Source of the DNA: RH-AL1 sp965214415
GTDB taxonomy: Bacteria > Pseudomonadota > Alphaproteobacteria > Rhizobiales > Beijerinckiaceae
NCBI GenBank assembly: GCA_965214415.1
Contig: CBDCBQ010000003.1
Location: 2,356,001-2,420,000 of the forward strand
Direction of reading: 5' to 3'
DNA: 64,000 bases
Shown: piece after piece, positions 24,030 through 36,742 of the stretch
Numbering within the stretch: position 1 is the stretch's first letter
Layout: the number at the start of each line of letters is the position of its first letter
Position numbers and translations under genes: made by a program
Notes under the pieces: model-generated
Seen by the model: only the letters and a program-made list of their open reading frames with translations
Databases searched by the model: none
What the model was told of the DNA's origin: nothing

Positions 24030-27000
24030 TTAGGCCGTGCTGGAGGACGTAGCAAGCTGGGGATTGGCAAGCTGGGGATTGGCAAGCTCGCGATCGGCAG
24101 CCACCGGTCCGCCCGCCGGACGGCCCTTCGCGCGGTGGACGATCGAGAAGACGACGGGCACGAAGAACAGCGTCGCGATGGTGGCGAAGAACAGGCCGCC
24201 GATGACGGCGCGGCCGAGCGGCGCGTTCTGGCCCGGCTCGATCGCCATCGGCGCCATGCCGATGATCATCGCGAGCGCCGTCATGATCACCGGCCGCAGC
24301 CGGGTCGCGCCCGCGGCGAGCGCGGCCTCGACGGCATCTCGGCCCTCGCGCAGCTGTTCGCGGGCGAAGGCGATGACGAGGATCGAGTTCGCCGTGGCGA
24401 CGCCCATGCACATGATGGCGCCGGTCAGCGCCGGCACGGAGACATGCGTCTGCGTCACGAACAGCATCCAGACGATGCCGGCCAGCGCGGCGGGCAGCGC
24501 CATGACGATGACGAAGGGATCGAGCCAGGATTGGAAGTTGATGACGATCAGCAGGTAGATGAGCACGATCGAGAACGCGAGGCCGAGCAGCAGCTGCTGG
24601 TAGGCCGCCGACATCGTCACCGCCTGGCCGCGGATCACGACCTTCGAGCCCTTGGGGAGCGCGCCGTGCGACTTGTCGACGAGGCTCTGCACGTCGGCGA
24701 TGATGCCGCCGAGGTCGCGGTCCTGGTTGGTCGCGTAGATGTTGATCGCGTCGCGCACGTCGTAATGGTCGACGACGGCGTCGACCGCCTCCGGCTTGAT
24801 GTCGGCCAGGCCACCCAGAAGCTGCGTCGAGTTGGCGGCGTCGAGCGGCAGGTTCTCGAGCTCGCCCAGCGTGTCGATCGCGTATTGCGGCGTCTGCACG
24901 GAGACCGAGTAGGAGACTCCGTTGGAGCGATCGAACCAATAGGTCGGCGCGGTCTGCGTCGAGCCCGACAGCGTCGTCTGGATGTTGGTGGACGCGTCCT
25001 GCTCGGTGAGCCCGACGACGCCGGCGAGCTCGCGGTTGAAGCCGACGGCGAGCGCCGGGTTGCGGGCCGGCTCCTGGATACGCGGATCGGCGACGCCCGG
25101 CACATGACGCATCTTGGCGAGGAGCTGCGCGGCATAGACGCGGTTCGCCTCGATCTTGTTGCCGGTGATCATGACGTCGATCGGCGCCGGCGCGCCGAAG
25201 TTCAGGATCTGGCTGACCATGTCGGCTGGCAGGAACGCGAAGGTCGCGGCCGGAAACGCCCGCGGCAGCTCGGTGCGGAGCATCTTCACGTAGGCCGAAT
25301 TGGGCGTCTCGCCGGCGGTCAGCGTCACCAGCATGTCGTCGTCGAACACGCCCACGGTGCCGGAATTGCCGTAGGTGATGTTGATGCCGCTGTTGGGCAG
25401 GCCGATGTTGTTGACGATGCTCTCGACGCGCTCGCGCGGCAGCAGCGCCCGGACCTTGGCCTCGACGCGGTCGACGATCGCCGTCGTCTCCTCGATGCGC
25501 GTGCCGGTCGGCGCGCGGATGTGGATGCGCAGCGCGTCCGAATCCACGGTGGGGAAGAAGTCCCGCCCGAGGAACGGCACCAGCGCGAACGACGCCACGA
25601 CCGCCGCGAGGAAGCCGCAGACGAAAACGCGCCGATACGCGAGCGCCAGCGTGAGCAGCCCGAGGTAGCGCAGCCGCGTCGCTTCGAAGCCGCGCTCGAA
25701 CGCCTGCTGGAACCGCACGAAGAACGGCGGCCGGCGCCCGGCCTCCTCGCGCGGATGGTCGCCCTCGTGCCCCTTGAGGAGGAAGCGCGCCATCGTCGGC
25801 ACCACCGTGTAGGTGATGATGTAGGAGGCGATCATCGCGAAGACGACGGCTTCCGCCAGCGGGCGGAACAGGAAGCCGGCGACGCCGCCGAGCGCCAGCA
25901 GCGGCACGAAGGCGATGCAGATGCAAAACAGCGCGATCGTCGCCGGCGGCATGATCTCCTGCGCGCCCTTGGTGATCGCGGTGACGATGTCCTCGCCGAG
26001 CTCCTCCATGTGACGGTTGATGTTCTCGATCGTCACGGTCGCGTCATCGACGAGGATGCCGACCGCGAGCGCGAGGCCGCCCAGCGTCATCACGTTGATG
26101 GTTTGGCCCAGGATCGACAGCGCCGTCAGCGAGCACAGCACGGCGAGCGGAATCGAGACCGTGATGATGAGCGTCGAGCGCCAGCTGCCGAGGAACACGA
26201 GGATCATGAACCCGGTCAGCGCCGCGGCGATCAGGCCCTCGCGCACGACCGACGCCACCGAGGATTTCACGAAGCCCGACTGATCGGCCACGTAGCGCAG
26301 CTTGACGCCTGGCGGCAGCGTGTCCTCGATCCCCGGCAGCCGCTTCTTGACCTCGGCGATGATGTCGAGCGTCGAGGCGCTGCCGGTCTTGAGGATGGGC
26401 ATGAGCACGCCCTTCTTGCCGTCGAGCTGCACCAGGTTCGTCTGCGGCGGCGACCCGTCGTGCACGAAGGCGACATCGCGCATGAAGATGACGACGCCGT
26501 TGACGACCTTGATCGGCAGGTTGTTGAACTCGGCCAGCTTCTTCGGCGAGTCGTTGAGATCGACGATCCACTCGTAGGCGCCGATCTTCTGCGTGCCGAC
26601 CGGCGTGATCAGGTTCTGGCGCGCCAGCGCGGTGCCGACATCGTTGGCCGAGAGGCCGTGCGAATGCAGCGACTTCTGGTCGAGGTCGATCTGCACCTGG
26701 CGCGCGGCGCCGCCGTACGGATAGGGCAGCTGCGCGCCGGGGATCGTCGCGAGCTGCGGCCGGATGAAGTTGAGCGCCAAATCGTTGAGCGCCGTCTGCG
26801 AGAAGGCGTCGCTCGACAGGGCGAGCTGGATGATCGGCACGCTGGAGGCGTTGTAGACCACCATCTGCGGCGGCGTGACGCCGGCCGGCAGCTGCTTGAG
26901 GATCGTCTGCGAGATGGAGACGACCTGGGCCTGCGCCGCCGCGACGTCGACGCTCGGCTGGAAATAGATCTTGACGATCCCGTAGCCAGGCACCGACTGC

Positions 27001-27251
27001 GACTCGATGTGCTCGATATCGTTGACGGTCGCCGTCAGCACCCGCTCGTAGACCGTGGTGATGCGGCCCGACATGTCGTCGGCCGGCAAACCGGTGTAGC
27101 TCCAGATCACGCTGATGACCGGGATGCCGATGTTAGGAAAGATGTCCGTCGGCGTCCGAACGATCGAGAGCGCGCCAAACAGCAGGATCAGGATCGACAT
27201 CACGACGAACGTATAGGGGCGCGACAGGGCGAGGCGGACGATGGCGGCCAT
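24030..27251 (-). CDS. RND multidrug efflux pump, inner-membrane subunit
   Basis: 1073 residues, AcrB/MdtB-like trimeric proton antiporter with 12 membrane segments and two large periplasmic loops. The N-terminus LALSRPYTFVVMSILILLFG and TPTDIFPNIGIPVISV are typical. The proton-relay pair is Asp402-Asp403 in GILVDDATVTIEN. The C-terminal end is unusual: RELANPQLANPQLATSSSTA arises from two and a half copies of a 15-base repeat (about 24052-24096). It is the first gene of the two-gene operon with the adaptor. The substrate range cannot be read from the sequence. Confidence 0.94.
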   Translation of the reverse strand: MAAIVRLALSRPYTFVVMSILILLFGALSIVRTPTDIFPNIGIPVISVIWSYTGLPADDMSGRITTVYERVLTATVNDIEHIESQSVPGYGIVKIYFQPSVDVAAAQAQVVSISQTILKQLPAGVTPPQMVVYNASSVPIIQLALSSDAFSQTALNDLALNFIRPQLATIPGAQLPYPYGGAARQVQIDLDQKSLHSHGLSANDVGTALARQNLITPVGTQKIGAYEWIVDLNDSPKKLAEFNNLPIKVVNGVVIFMRDVAFVHDGSPPQTNLVQLDGKKGVLMPILKTGSASTLDIIAEVKKRLPGIEDTLPPGVKLRYVADQSGFVKSSVASVVREGLIAAALTGFMILVFLGSWRSTLIITVSIPLAVLCSLTALSILGQTINVMTLGGLALAVGILVDDATVTIENINRHMEELGEDIVTAITKGAQEIMPPATIALFCICIAFVPLLALGGVAGFLFRPLAEAVVFAMIASYIITYTVVPTMARFLLKGHEGDHPREEAGRRPPFFVRFQQAFERGFEATRLRYLGLLTLALAYRRVFVCGFLAAVVASFALVPFLGRDFFPTVDSDALRIHIRAPTGTRIEETTAIVDRVEAKVRALLPRERVESIVNNIGLPNSGINITYGNSGTVGVFDDDMLVTLTAGETPNSAYVKMLRTELPRAFPAATFAFLPADMVSQILNFGAPAPIDVMITGNKIEANRVYAAQLLAKMRHVPGVADPRIQEPARNPALAVGFNRELAGVVGLTEQDASTNIQTTLSGSTQTAPTYWFDRSNGVSYSVSVQTPQYAIDTLGELENLPLDAANSTQLLGGLADIKPEAVDAVVDHYDVRDAINIYATNQDRDLGGIIADVQSLVDKSHGALPKGSKVVIRGQAVTMSAAYQQLLLGLAFSIVLIYLLIVINFQSWLDPFVIVMALPAALAGIVWMLFVTQTHVSVPALTGAIMCMGVATANSILVIAFAREQLREGRDAVEAALAAGATRLRPVIMTALAMIIGMAPMAIEPGQNAPLGRAVIGGLFFATIATLFFVPVVFSIVHRAKGRPAGGPVAADRELANPQLANPQLATSSSTA
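24052..24096. repeat. 15-base tandem repeat inside the RND pump 3' end
   Basis: The unit AAGCTGGGGATTGGC occurs twice in full, followed by a diverged third copy (AAGCTCGCGATCGGC). It encodes the LANPQ repeats at the end of the pump. In-frame length means copy changes would only lengthen or shorten the tail. Confidence 0.75.
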
Positions 27252-27491
27252 CTAGTTGATTTTACTCTGCCCCGGGCCACGCGGCCGTCCAGGACCCACG
27301 CGCCTGCGCCGATCCGACGCGTCGCTTATAGGCGCGGAGTGCGGCAGCACCCAGGCATGCCTTATGGGCGCCGCTCAAAATCTTGTGTCCGCTCACCTGG
27401 CGAGCCTATCGGTGGGCTATCGCTCCTGTTGGCGCCCGTCGCTATTGAACGCGGGGCGTCGAGGCGAACCTCGGAAAAGGAGCCGGCTTCC

Positions 27492-28181
27492 GTGTCGAAC
27501 TTGAAGCGTGTCACGCCGCTGTTGCTAGGCGGCGCACTCTGCCTGGCCGCCGGTGGAGCGACGGCGGCGGCCGATCTCGCCAAGGGCAAGGCGATCGCCG
27601 CCAACGGCAACATGGCGGGCGTCACCTCCTGCGTCGAATGCCACGGCGCCGCCGGCGAGGGCCAGGCCGCGGCCGGCATCCCCCGCCTGGCTGGCCTCGA
27701 TGCCGCCTATCTGCAGGGCCAGCTCGTCGCGTTCGGGAGCGGCACGCGGGAAAATTCGTCGATGACGACGATCGCCAAGCGGATGAACGCGGACACGATG
27801 GCCGATCTTTCGGCCTATTTCGCGAGCCTGCCGGCGCCGCCCCCCGCGCCGCCGGCCGCCACCACATCGCAGATCGCCGCCGGCGCGAAACTCGCACTGC
27901 GCGGCGACTGGACCGCCAGCATCCCGCCCTGCGCCTCCTGCCACGGGCAGAAGGGGCTCGGCGTCGGCGCGGCGTTTCCGCCGATCGCCGCGCAATCGGC
28001 GACCTACATCGCCGCCCAGCTCAACGCCTGGAAGACCGGCACGCGGCACGACGATCCGCTCGGCCTGATGCGAACCGTGGCCGTCCGCCTGAACGACACC
28101 CAGATTTCCGCCGTCGCCGCCTATTACGAGACGCTGCCGGGCGGGCTGTCGAAGCAGGCCGACAAGGGGAGCACGCCATGA
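27492..28181 (+). CDS. Diheme cytochrome c, c4-like
   Basis: 229 residues, exported. A signal peptide (LLLGGALCLAAGGATAAA, residues about 10-27) is followed by two class I cytochrome domains, each with one haem: C47-x2-C50-H51 (CVECH) and C147-x2-C150-H151 (CASCH). Methionines in MTTIAKRMNADTM and LMRTVAVRLN are candidate axial ligands. The two-domain build resembles cytochrome c4 electron carriers. The GTG at 27492 follows AAGGAG by nine bases; the very long frame upstream is antisense to the pump genes and is not coding. Its stop overlaps the ATG of the next cytochrome, so the two are coupled and probably work in one electron-transfer path. Confidence 0.88.
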   Translation: MSNLKRVTPLLLGGALCLAAGGATAAADLAKGKAIAANGNMAGVTSCVECHGAAGEGQAAAGIPRLAGLDAAYLQGQLVAFGSGTRENSSMTTIAKRMNADTMADLSAYFASLPAPPPAPPAATTSQIAAGAKLALRGDWTASIPPCASCHGQKGLGVGAAFPPIAAQSATYIAAQLNAWKTGTRHDDPLGLMRTVAVRLNDTQISAVAAYYETLPGGLSKQADKGSTP

Positions 28182-29107
28182 CGACGACGCTAGCCGGGCT
28201 GATCCTCGCGGGCGGGCTCGTCGCCGTCGGCGGCTTGATCGTCGCGGCCCCGGGCCGGGCCGAAACGCCTGCTCCCGCTCCGAAGCCGGCGGCCTTCACC
28301 TCGCCGCCCGACAGCGCGATCCCCAACGACGGCTTCGGCGCGATGGTGAGGGAGGGCGAGGCGATCTTCCGCGATCCGGCCGCGCACGCCGGCGCCTACG
28401 TCGGCAACTCGCTCACCTGCGCGAACTGCCACCTCGACGCGGGCCGCCTCGCCAACACGGCGCCGCTGGGGCCGGCCTACGTCGAATACCCCGCCTACCG
28501 CGCCAAGAACGGGCGCGTGAACACCTACGAGGAGCGGCTGCAGGGCTGCTTTCGCTACTCGATGAACGGCAAGGCCCCGCCGCTCGGCGACAAGGTGCTG
28601 GTCGCGCTCGCGAGCTACTCCTACTTCCTAGCCAAGGGCGCGCCGACCGGCGAGGAGCTGCCCGGCCGCGGCTACCTCAAGCTGCCGAAACCCGCGCAGG
28701 GCCTGGATTTCGCGCGTGGTGCCGCGGTGTATGGGGCGAAATGCGCGATCTGCCATGGCGCGACCGGGGCAGGCCAGAAAGGCGCCGACGGCGTCGCCGT
28801 GTTCCCCGCCCTGTGGGGCACGGACTCGTTCAACTGGGGCGCCGGCATGGGCTCGATCAAGAACGCCGCGGGCTTCATCAAGGCCGCCATGCCGCTCGGC
28901 CAGGGCTACAGCCTGAGCGACCAGGAGGCCTGGGACGTCGCCACCTTCATCGACAGCCACGAGCGCCCGCAGGACCCGCGGTTCACCACGGATGTCGCGA
29001 CCACGCGGGCGAAATTCCACGACGACGCCGACTCGATGTACGGGCGCAGCGTGAACGGCGTGCTGCTCGGCCAGAACTCGCCGCCGTCTGGGCCCCACCC
29101 GAAGTAG
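28178..29107 (+). CDS. Diheme cytochrome c, thiosulfate dehydrogenase (TsdA)-like
   Basis: 309 residues with an N-terminal signal peptide. Two haem sites: C81-x2-C84-H85 (CANCHLDAG) and C189-x2-C192-H193 (CAICHG). Between them lie YPAYRAKNGRVNTYEERLQ and G-Cys124-FRYSMNGKAPP; in TsdA the cysteine at this place is an axial ligand of the active-site haem, and the surrounding motif is the family's. The reaction would be thiosulfate to tetrathionate or the reverse. Family membership is well supported, but many relatives are untested, so the substrate remains inference. ATG overlaps the stop of the c4-like cytochrome (ATGA), which would be a natural electron acceptor. Confidence 0.75.
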   Translation: MTTTLAGLILAGGLVAVGGLIVAAPGRAETPAPAPKPAAFTSPPDSAIPNDGFGAMVREGEAIFRDPAAHAGAYVGNSLTCANCHLDAGRLANTAPLGPAYVEYPAYRAKNGRVNTYEERLQGCFRYSMNGKAPPLGDKVLVALASYSYFLAKGAPTGEELPGRGYLKLPKPAQGLDFARGAAVYGAKCAICHGATGAGQKGADGVAVFPALWGTDSFNWGAGMGSIKNAAGFIKAAMPLGQGYSLSDQEAWDVATFIDSHERPQDPRFTTDVATTRAKFHDDADSMYGRSVNGVLLGQNSPPSGPHPK

Positions 29108-29121
29108 GTTTTACGACTAAC

Positions 29122-29232
29122 CCCTCATGGTGAGGAGCCGCGCAAGCGGCGTCTCGAACCACGAGGGCTCCAGGAGGCGAGATCGCGGGACCGCCTCGTC
29201 CTTCGAGACGGCCTTCGGCCTCCTCGAGAAGA
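29122..29232. repeat. REP-like palindromic intergenic element
   Basis: Between the cytochrome stop and the pyc stop lies CCTCATGGTGAGG followed by the perfect hairpin GCCGC-GCAA-GCGGC (29137-29150) and TCTCGAACCACGAGG, then a second part CCTCGTCCTTCGAGACGG with GGCCTTCGGCCTCC. This resembles the mosaic palindromic elements often scattered between genes in Hyphomicrobiales. It may also act as a two-way terminator for the convergent genes. Confidence 0.6.
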
Positions 29233-29234
29233 GG

Positions 29235-32735
<3,501 letters not shown>

Positions 32736-32904
32736 AAATGCTGTCCCGCCCGGTGTGTCGTCCCCTGGACTTAGCATGTCATACGCCAAGCCGGAGCGTC
32801 GAGAGGGGGTCCTGTCGAAGCTCGATCCCCGTTTACGGGCCAAAAGGTTTCTTCCTGTCGCGTCCTGCCGCGCCCCGAGACTCGCCACCGGGTGTCGCGC
32901 GGCC

Positions 32905-33370
32905 GTGGGGTTTGAAGATGGATCGGGGTTTGCTTTCAACTACCCTGTCGACCGCTCTGCGGAGCCGAGGAAGCCGCCGCGCATTCTCCTGGTTGACGAT
33001 CTCGCGATCATCCGCGACATGGCGCGCGCGATGCTTACGCGCGCGGGCTTTGCGGTGGATGTCGCCGCGGATGGGGACGAGGGCTTCCGGCTGGTGGCCG
33101 CTCATCGCTACGCGCTGATCTTGATGGACGTCCACATGCCGAAGATCGATGGCGTGAGCGCGACCTGCATGATCCGCGGCATCGACGCGCCACGCGGGGG
33201 CGGTCCCGATCGTCGCCATGACGGCGGAGCGCGCGCCGGACCGCGTCCAGGGCCTGTTGGAGGCCGGGATGCGCGGCCATCTCTTGAAACCGTTCAAGCG
33301 CGACGAATTGCTCGACGCGATCGGCCCCTGGATCGACTTGAGTCGAGGGGGCGAGTGGCCGGCGGTTTAG
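32905..33370 (+). pseudogene. Single-domain response regulator, frameshifted
   Basis: The first frame reads a CheY-like receiver: ILLVDDLAIIRDMARAML, then the phosphoacceptor in LILMDVHMPKIDGVS, and IRGIDAPRG. At a run of five G (33196-33200) the frame is lost; dropping one G restores AVPIVAMTAERAPDRVQGLL, then GHLLKPFKRDELLDAIGPWI with the conserved Lys, and a stop at 33370. With four G the protein would be a complete receiver of about 155 residues. Either the gene is broken or the base run was misread. Its start is uncertain; GTG at 32905 is in frame. Confidence 0.75.
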
Positions 33371-33926
33371 GTCCGATGGCGACATACTACATGTCAGGTT
33401 CACGTCAGTCCGCGCGACGCGCACGCGGCACAGCCGCATCTGCGCGAACGGGCCTGCCAGGCGCGACGCGCTGCCGTCGAACTTGGACATTCCGAAAAGC
33501 CGGGTGCGTCAATAAGTTTGGCGGCGATTGCGTGTGATGTCGATGGTTTGTCATTTCACTGTCGATCCGACGTTTTCCAATCCTGTAGGATGTCATAGCT
33601 CGGCGGGGCTTGCTCGAAGAACACAAGCCGCCGCCTGGCCTTCAGCGTCGCGATTGCTTCGTGCCCAAACCAGCACACGTCGCCGCTTCGGTGGCATCTA
33701 AACAATGTGATAATCGAGATCGCGTCGGTCTGACGGTTGCAGGCCTATGGATAAACGGGGACCTTGTCGTCCGGAACATGGCGACGCCGCACAAGACATC
33801 GACTGCTGTTGCCGCGCAGCCCACGCCCGCCCGCCCCATCGCAGATGGATCCGCGCGAAAGCCTGCTCGCTGCTCGGTCAGGCGCGTGCGGGAGTCGAGG
33901 CGGCGGAGGCGGGCACGCGCCGCGCC
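33371..33926. other. Stretch without a convincing gene
   Basis: From the end of the receiver to the next possible start at 33927 no frame shows sustained coding signals. Bases about 33530-33780 are less GC-rich than the surroundings. I see no tRNA, clear hairpin terminator or mobile-element end here. Confidence 0.5.
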
Positions 33927-34493
33927 ATGCCGACGCCGACGCCGACGCGGGCAAACCCGTATCCCGACCCCGCCGTGGTGGCCGGGGTCCAGGCGCTGGA
34001 GCGCCTGTCGCGAGCGCTCGGTGCGCTGGAGGCACGGGTTCGCGCGCAGCCGGTGCCCGAGGACGACCGCATGAGCCAGTTCTACCGCAGCGAGCGCGGC
34101 ACGCTGACCAAGCTCGGCGCCTGCGACGAGCGCCTGATCGGCCAGGCCGAATTGCTGCGCGCGGCGATCGACGGCAAGGACGGCACGGCGACGATCGCCG
34201 CGCTGCCGACGATCGAGGACGGCCTCACCGTGATCGCGGCGACGCCGCGCGATCGCCAGGCGATCCTGTTTTCCATCGAACAAGGCCATGCCGGTCATGC
34301 CGGTGTCGAGCCGGGCACCCGTAGTCGCACCTTCCCTTACCGGCAGGTGTTCGGCGCGGGCAGCCCTGCGAACCTCCCGCCCATCCATTCGACCGCGAGA
34401 GGGGCGCTCGAGAACCCAGCGAGCGTGTGCGACACGCCCGGCATCAGGTCGAACTCGACCGGATCGCCGGCCCGGCACAGCGCGCCGAGATAG
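33927..34493 (+). CDS. Hypothetical protein, doubtful
   Basis: Open frame of 188 residues from an ATG at 33927. The middle (LERLSRALGALEARVR, later ERLIGQAELLRAAIDG and IEDGLTVIAATPRDRQ, residues about 18-115) is helix-forming and has a plausible codon pattern. The last 50 residues run antisense over the end of the lipase gene and are low in complexity, so the true end or frame may differ. No known family was recognised. Confidence 0.3.
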   Translation: MPTPTPTRANPYPDPAVVAGVQALERLSRALGALEARVRAQPVPEDDRMSQFYRSERGTLTKLGACDERLIGQAELLRAAIDGKDGTATIAALPTIEDGLTVIAATPRDRQAILFSIEQGHAGHAGVEPGTRSRTFPYRQVFGAGSPANLPPIHSTARGALENPASVCDTPGIRSNSTGSPARHSAPR

Positions 34494-35464
34494 TTCTCCG
34501 TCACCGTGTACGGGACGATCGTGTCGGCCGTGCCCTGCGCCAGAAAGATCGGGTAGGCGCCGATCGGCGGGGTGGGCGTGTTCAGGGCGATCAGCCCGCG
34601 CCACGGGCTGATCTTGGTGATGTCTGCGACCTTCAAGAACTGCGTCGGCAACGACAGCGCGTCGATCCCGAGATCGATCTCGCCTCCCAGGTTCTCGTTG
34701 CAGGTGGCGGCGATCCGATCGACGTCGGCGAGTTGCAACGGCCCCAGCACGGGCGCCAGCGGCGCGCCATAGACGCGCGACCAGGAATAGAGCGTGTAGG
34801 CGGTCAGGACTTTGCCGGCCGGCGTCGCGAGGTCGTCGTTGAAGAGGTTCGCGAGTTCGCTCGCGGGCGCGGCCGCGGCGACCCCGAGGAGATGCAGCTC
34901 CGGGGCATATCCGCGCGCGAGCTTGCCCGTGAAGAGCGCGGCCTGTCCGCCCTGCGAGTGACCCCACACGACGAAGCGGTCGCCCGCCGCCCGACCGGCG
35001 AGCTGGCGCGCCGCGCGCACCGAGTCGAGCACCGAGCGCCCCTCGCTGATGCCGACGAGATACGGATGCGTGCCCGGCGTTCCGAGCCCCGGATAGTCGG
35101 TGGCGGCGACGATCCAGCCGCGCGCGAGCATCGCCGGCAGGCCCGGGATGCGGGCCAGCGGATTCGACCCGCGGCTCGGCGCGCACTTGTCGGCGACGCC
35201 TGTCGTCGGGTGCGCCCAGGCAACGATCGGTCGGCCGCCGACCGGCGGCGGCCCGTCCGGAACGACGACGAAGCCGGACACCTGGATCGGCCGGCCGTCG
35301 AGGCCCGTCGACTCGTACAAGATGCTGGTGATGGTGGCGCCGTCGGCCCGCTCGGGCGTCCGCGCCAGCACGTCGCCCGGCTCCGCCGAGGCGGGCGCGA
35401 GACCCAGTCGTGCGACGGCGAGCCACGCCGCCGCGATGATCGATCGTCCAATGGGCTGCCGCAT
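34337..35464 (-). CDS. Secretory lipase / alpha-beta hydrolase
   Basis: 375 residues with a signal peptide (IIAAAWLAVARLGLAPASA, residues about 9-27). The fold is alpha/beta hydrolase of the secretory lipase (LIP) type: GRPIVAWAHPTTGVADKC precedes ATDYPGLGTPG, the nucleophile Ser170 lies in VWGHSQGGQAAL, and a probable acid and His lie in AQGTADTIVPYTVTENY and PGVSHTLAGF. An extracytoplasmic esterase or lipase activity is expected; the substrate is unknown. The ATG at 35464 has a good AAGGAGG upstream; the open frame extends far upstream antisense to flgB and is not used. Confidence 0.85.
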   Translation of the reverse strand: MRQPIGRSIIAAAWLAVARLGLAPASAEPGDVLARTPERADGATITSILYESTGLDGRPIQVSGFVVVPDGPPPVGGRPIVAWAHPTTGVADKCAPSRGSNPLARIPGLPAMLARGWIVAATDYPGLGTPGTHPYLVGISEGRSVLDSVRAARQLAGRAAGDRFVVWGHSQGGQAALFTGKLARGYAPELHLLGVAAAAPASELANLFNDDLATPAGKVLTAYTLYSWSRVYGAPLAPVLGPLQLADVDRIAATCNENLGGEIDLGIDALSLPTQFLKVADITKISPWRGLIALNTPTPPIGAYPIFLAQGTADTIVPYTVTENYLGALCRAGDPVEFDLMPGVSHTLAGFSSAPLAVEWMGGRFAGLPAPNTCR

Positions 35465-35596
35465 GATGTCCCTCCTTCGGCACGGATGCGTACCTCGCGC
35501 ATACTGCGAAACTTCTAAAGGTCCTCTACCGCGGAGCCTTGCGTCTGGCCCAGCAGGCGCCAGCCTCGGGCAAGCCCGACTTGCGACCTTGCCGCC

Positions 35597-35980
35597 ATGG
35601 AGCCGATCTACCTTCTCTCCCTCGCATCGCGCAAAAGCGCGTGGCTCGCCACGCGTCAGACGACGGTCGCCGATAATATCGCCAACATCAACACGCCCGG
35701 CTTCCAGCAAAAGGACCTGACGCCGTTCGCGGATATGATGGCGCGGACGCGGCTCGAGATGGCCTCGACCGACGCCGGTCACCTGCCGATCGGCGATGCC
35801 GGCGGCGTCGACACGTCGATCAAGGACGAGGACGGCGGCTTCGAGGTGACCGAGAGCGGCAACACCGTCGGCCTCGAGACGCAGCTGAGCAGGGCTGGCG
35901 AGATCAGCCGCGATTACGCCATGACGACCGGCATCGTGAAGAGCTTCCACGCGATGTTGATGGCGAGCCTGAAGGAATAG
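35597..35980 (+). CDS. flgB: Flagellar basal-body rod protein FlgB
   Basis: 127 residues, proximal rod subunit of the flagellum, exported by the flagellar type III system. The N-terminal rod motif VADNIANINTPGFQQKDL (residues about 24-41) and the C-terminal helix segment SRDYAMTTGIVKSFHAMLMASL are typical. It opens a run of flagellar genes reading the same way, with flgC four bases downstream. The upstream 130 bases show no clear sigma-54 or sigma-28 promoter by eye. Confidence 0.95.
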   Translation: MEPIYLLSLASRKSAWLATRQTTVADNIANINTPGFQQKDLTPFADMMARTRLEMASTDAGHLPIGDAGGVDTSIKDEDGGFEVTESGNTVGLETQLSRAGEISRDYAMTTGIVKSFHAMLMASLKE

Positions 35981-35984
35981 ACGC

Positions 35985-36407
35985 GTGATCGATCCGCTCC
36001 AGGCCTCAATGACGATCGCCAGCTCCGGGCTGAGCGCGAACTCCGCCCGCATGCGCGTCACCAGCGAGAACATCGCCAACGCGCAATCGACCGGGGCGAC
36101 GCCCGGTGCCGACCCCTACCAGCGCAAGACGATCAGCTTCGAATCCGCACTCGACGAGGCGACAGGCGCGGATGTCGTACGCGTGGCCAACGTCGGCACC
36201 GATACCGCACCTTTCATCGTCGAGCGCGATCCGGGCAATCCAGCGGCCGATGCGAAAGGCTTTGTAAAGCTTCCCAACGTTAACCTTATCATGGAGATGG
36301 CGGACATGCGCGAGGCCAATCGCGCCTACGAGGCCAACCTCCAGGTCGTCAAGGAATCGCGCGACCTCATCTCGATGACCATCGACCTCCTGAAGGGATC
36401 GTCATGA
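35985..36407 (+). CDS. flgC: Flagellar basal-body rod protein FlgC
   Basis: 140 residues, proximal rod subunit. The N-terminal motif is SGLSANSARMRVTSENIANAQSTG with PYQRKTISFE following, and the C-terminus has VNLIMEMADMREANRAYEANL, both hallmarks of FlgC. The stop overlaps the start of fliE by four bases (ATGA). Normal length for the order. Confidence 0.96.
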   Translation: MIDPLQASMTIASSGLSANSARMRVTSENIANAQSTGATPGADPYQRKTISFESALDEATGADVVRVANVGTDTAPFIVERDPGNPAADAKGFVKLPNVNLIMEMADMREANRAYEANLQVVKESRDLISMTIDLLKGSS

Positions 36408-36733
36408 TAGCCGCCGCCCCGTTCGCCGTTGGTGCCCTCTCCTCCATCTTCGGCCCGGCCAGCACAGCCACCAGCGCCACGACCACCAGTGCCACGTCGA
36501 GCCTATCGAGCGCGGGCGACAGCTTCGCATCGATGATGGCGTCCTTCTCGAAGGACACGGTCGACAAGCTGAAGGGATCCGAGACGATGTCGATCGCCGG
36601 GATCCAGGGCAAGGCGACGACGCAGTCTGTCGTCGAGGCCGTGATGTCTGCGCAGGAGCAGCTGCAGACCGCGCTCGCCGTCCGTGACAAGGCGGTGACC
36701 GCCTTTCTGGACATCAGCCGCATGCCGATCTGA
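36404..36733 (+). CDS. fliE: Flagellar hook-basal body protein FliE
   Basis: 109 residues, the adaptor between the MS ring and rod. The N-terminal part is variable and rich in Ala, Ser and Thr; the conserved C-terminus reads VVEAVMSAQEQLQTALAVRD and ends near DISRMPI. The start overlaps flgC (ATGA), and flgG follows after nine bases. Confidence 0.92.
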   Translation: MIAAAPFAVGALSSIFGPASTATSATTTSATSSLSSAGDSFASMMASFSKDTVDKLKGSETMSIAGIQGKATTQSVVEAVMSAQEQLQTALAVRDKAVTAFLDISRMPI

Positions 36734-36742
36734 GGCGAAGAG

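Noticed and set aside
22689..27491. A long plus-strand open frame running into the c4-like cytochrome
   Set aside because: It lies antisense to the RND adaptor and pump; only the part from GTG 27492 codes for a cytochrome.
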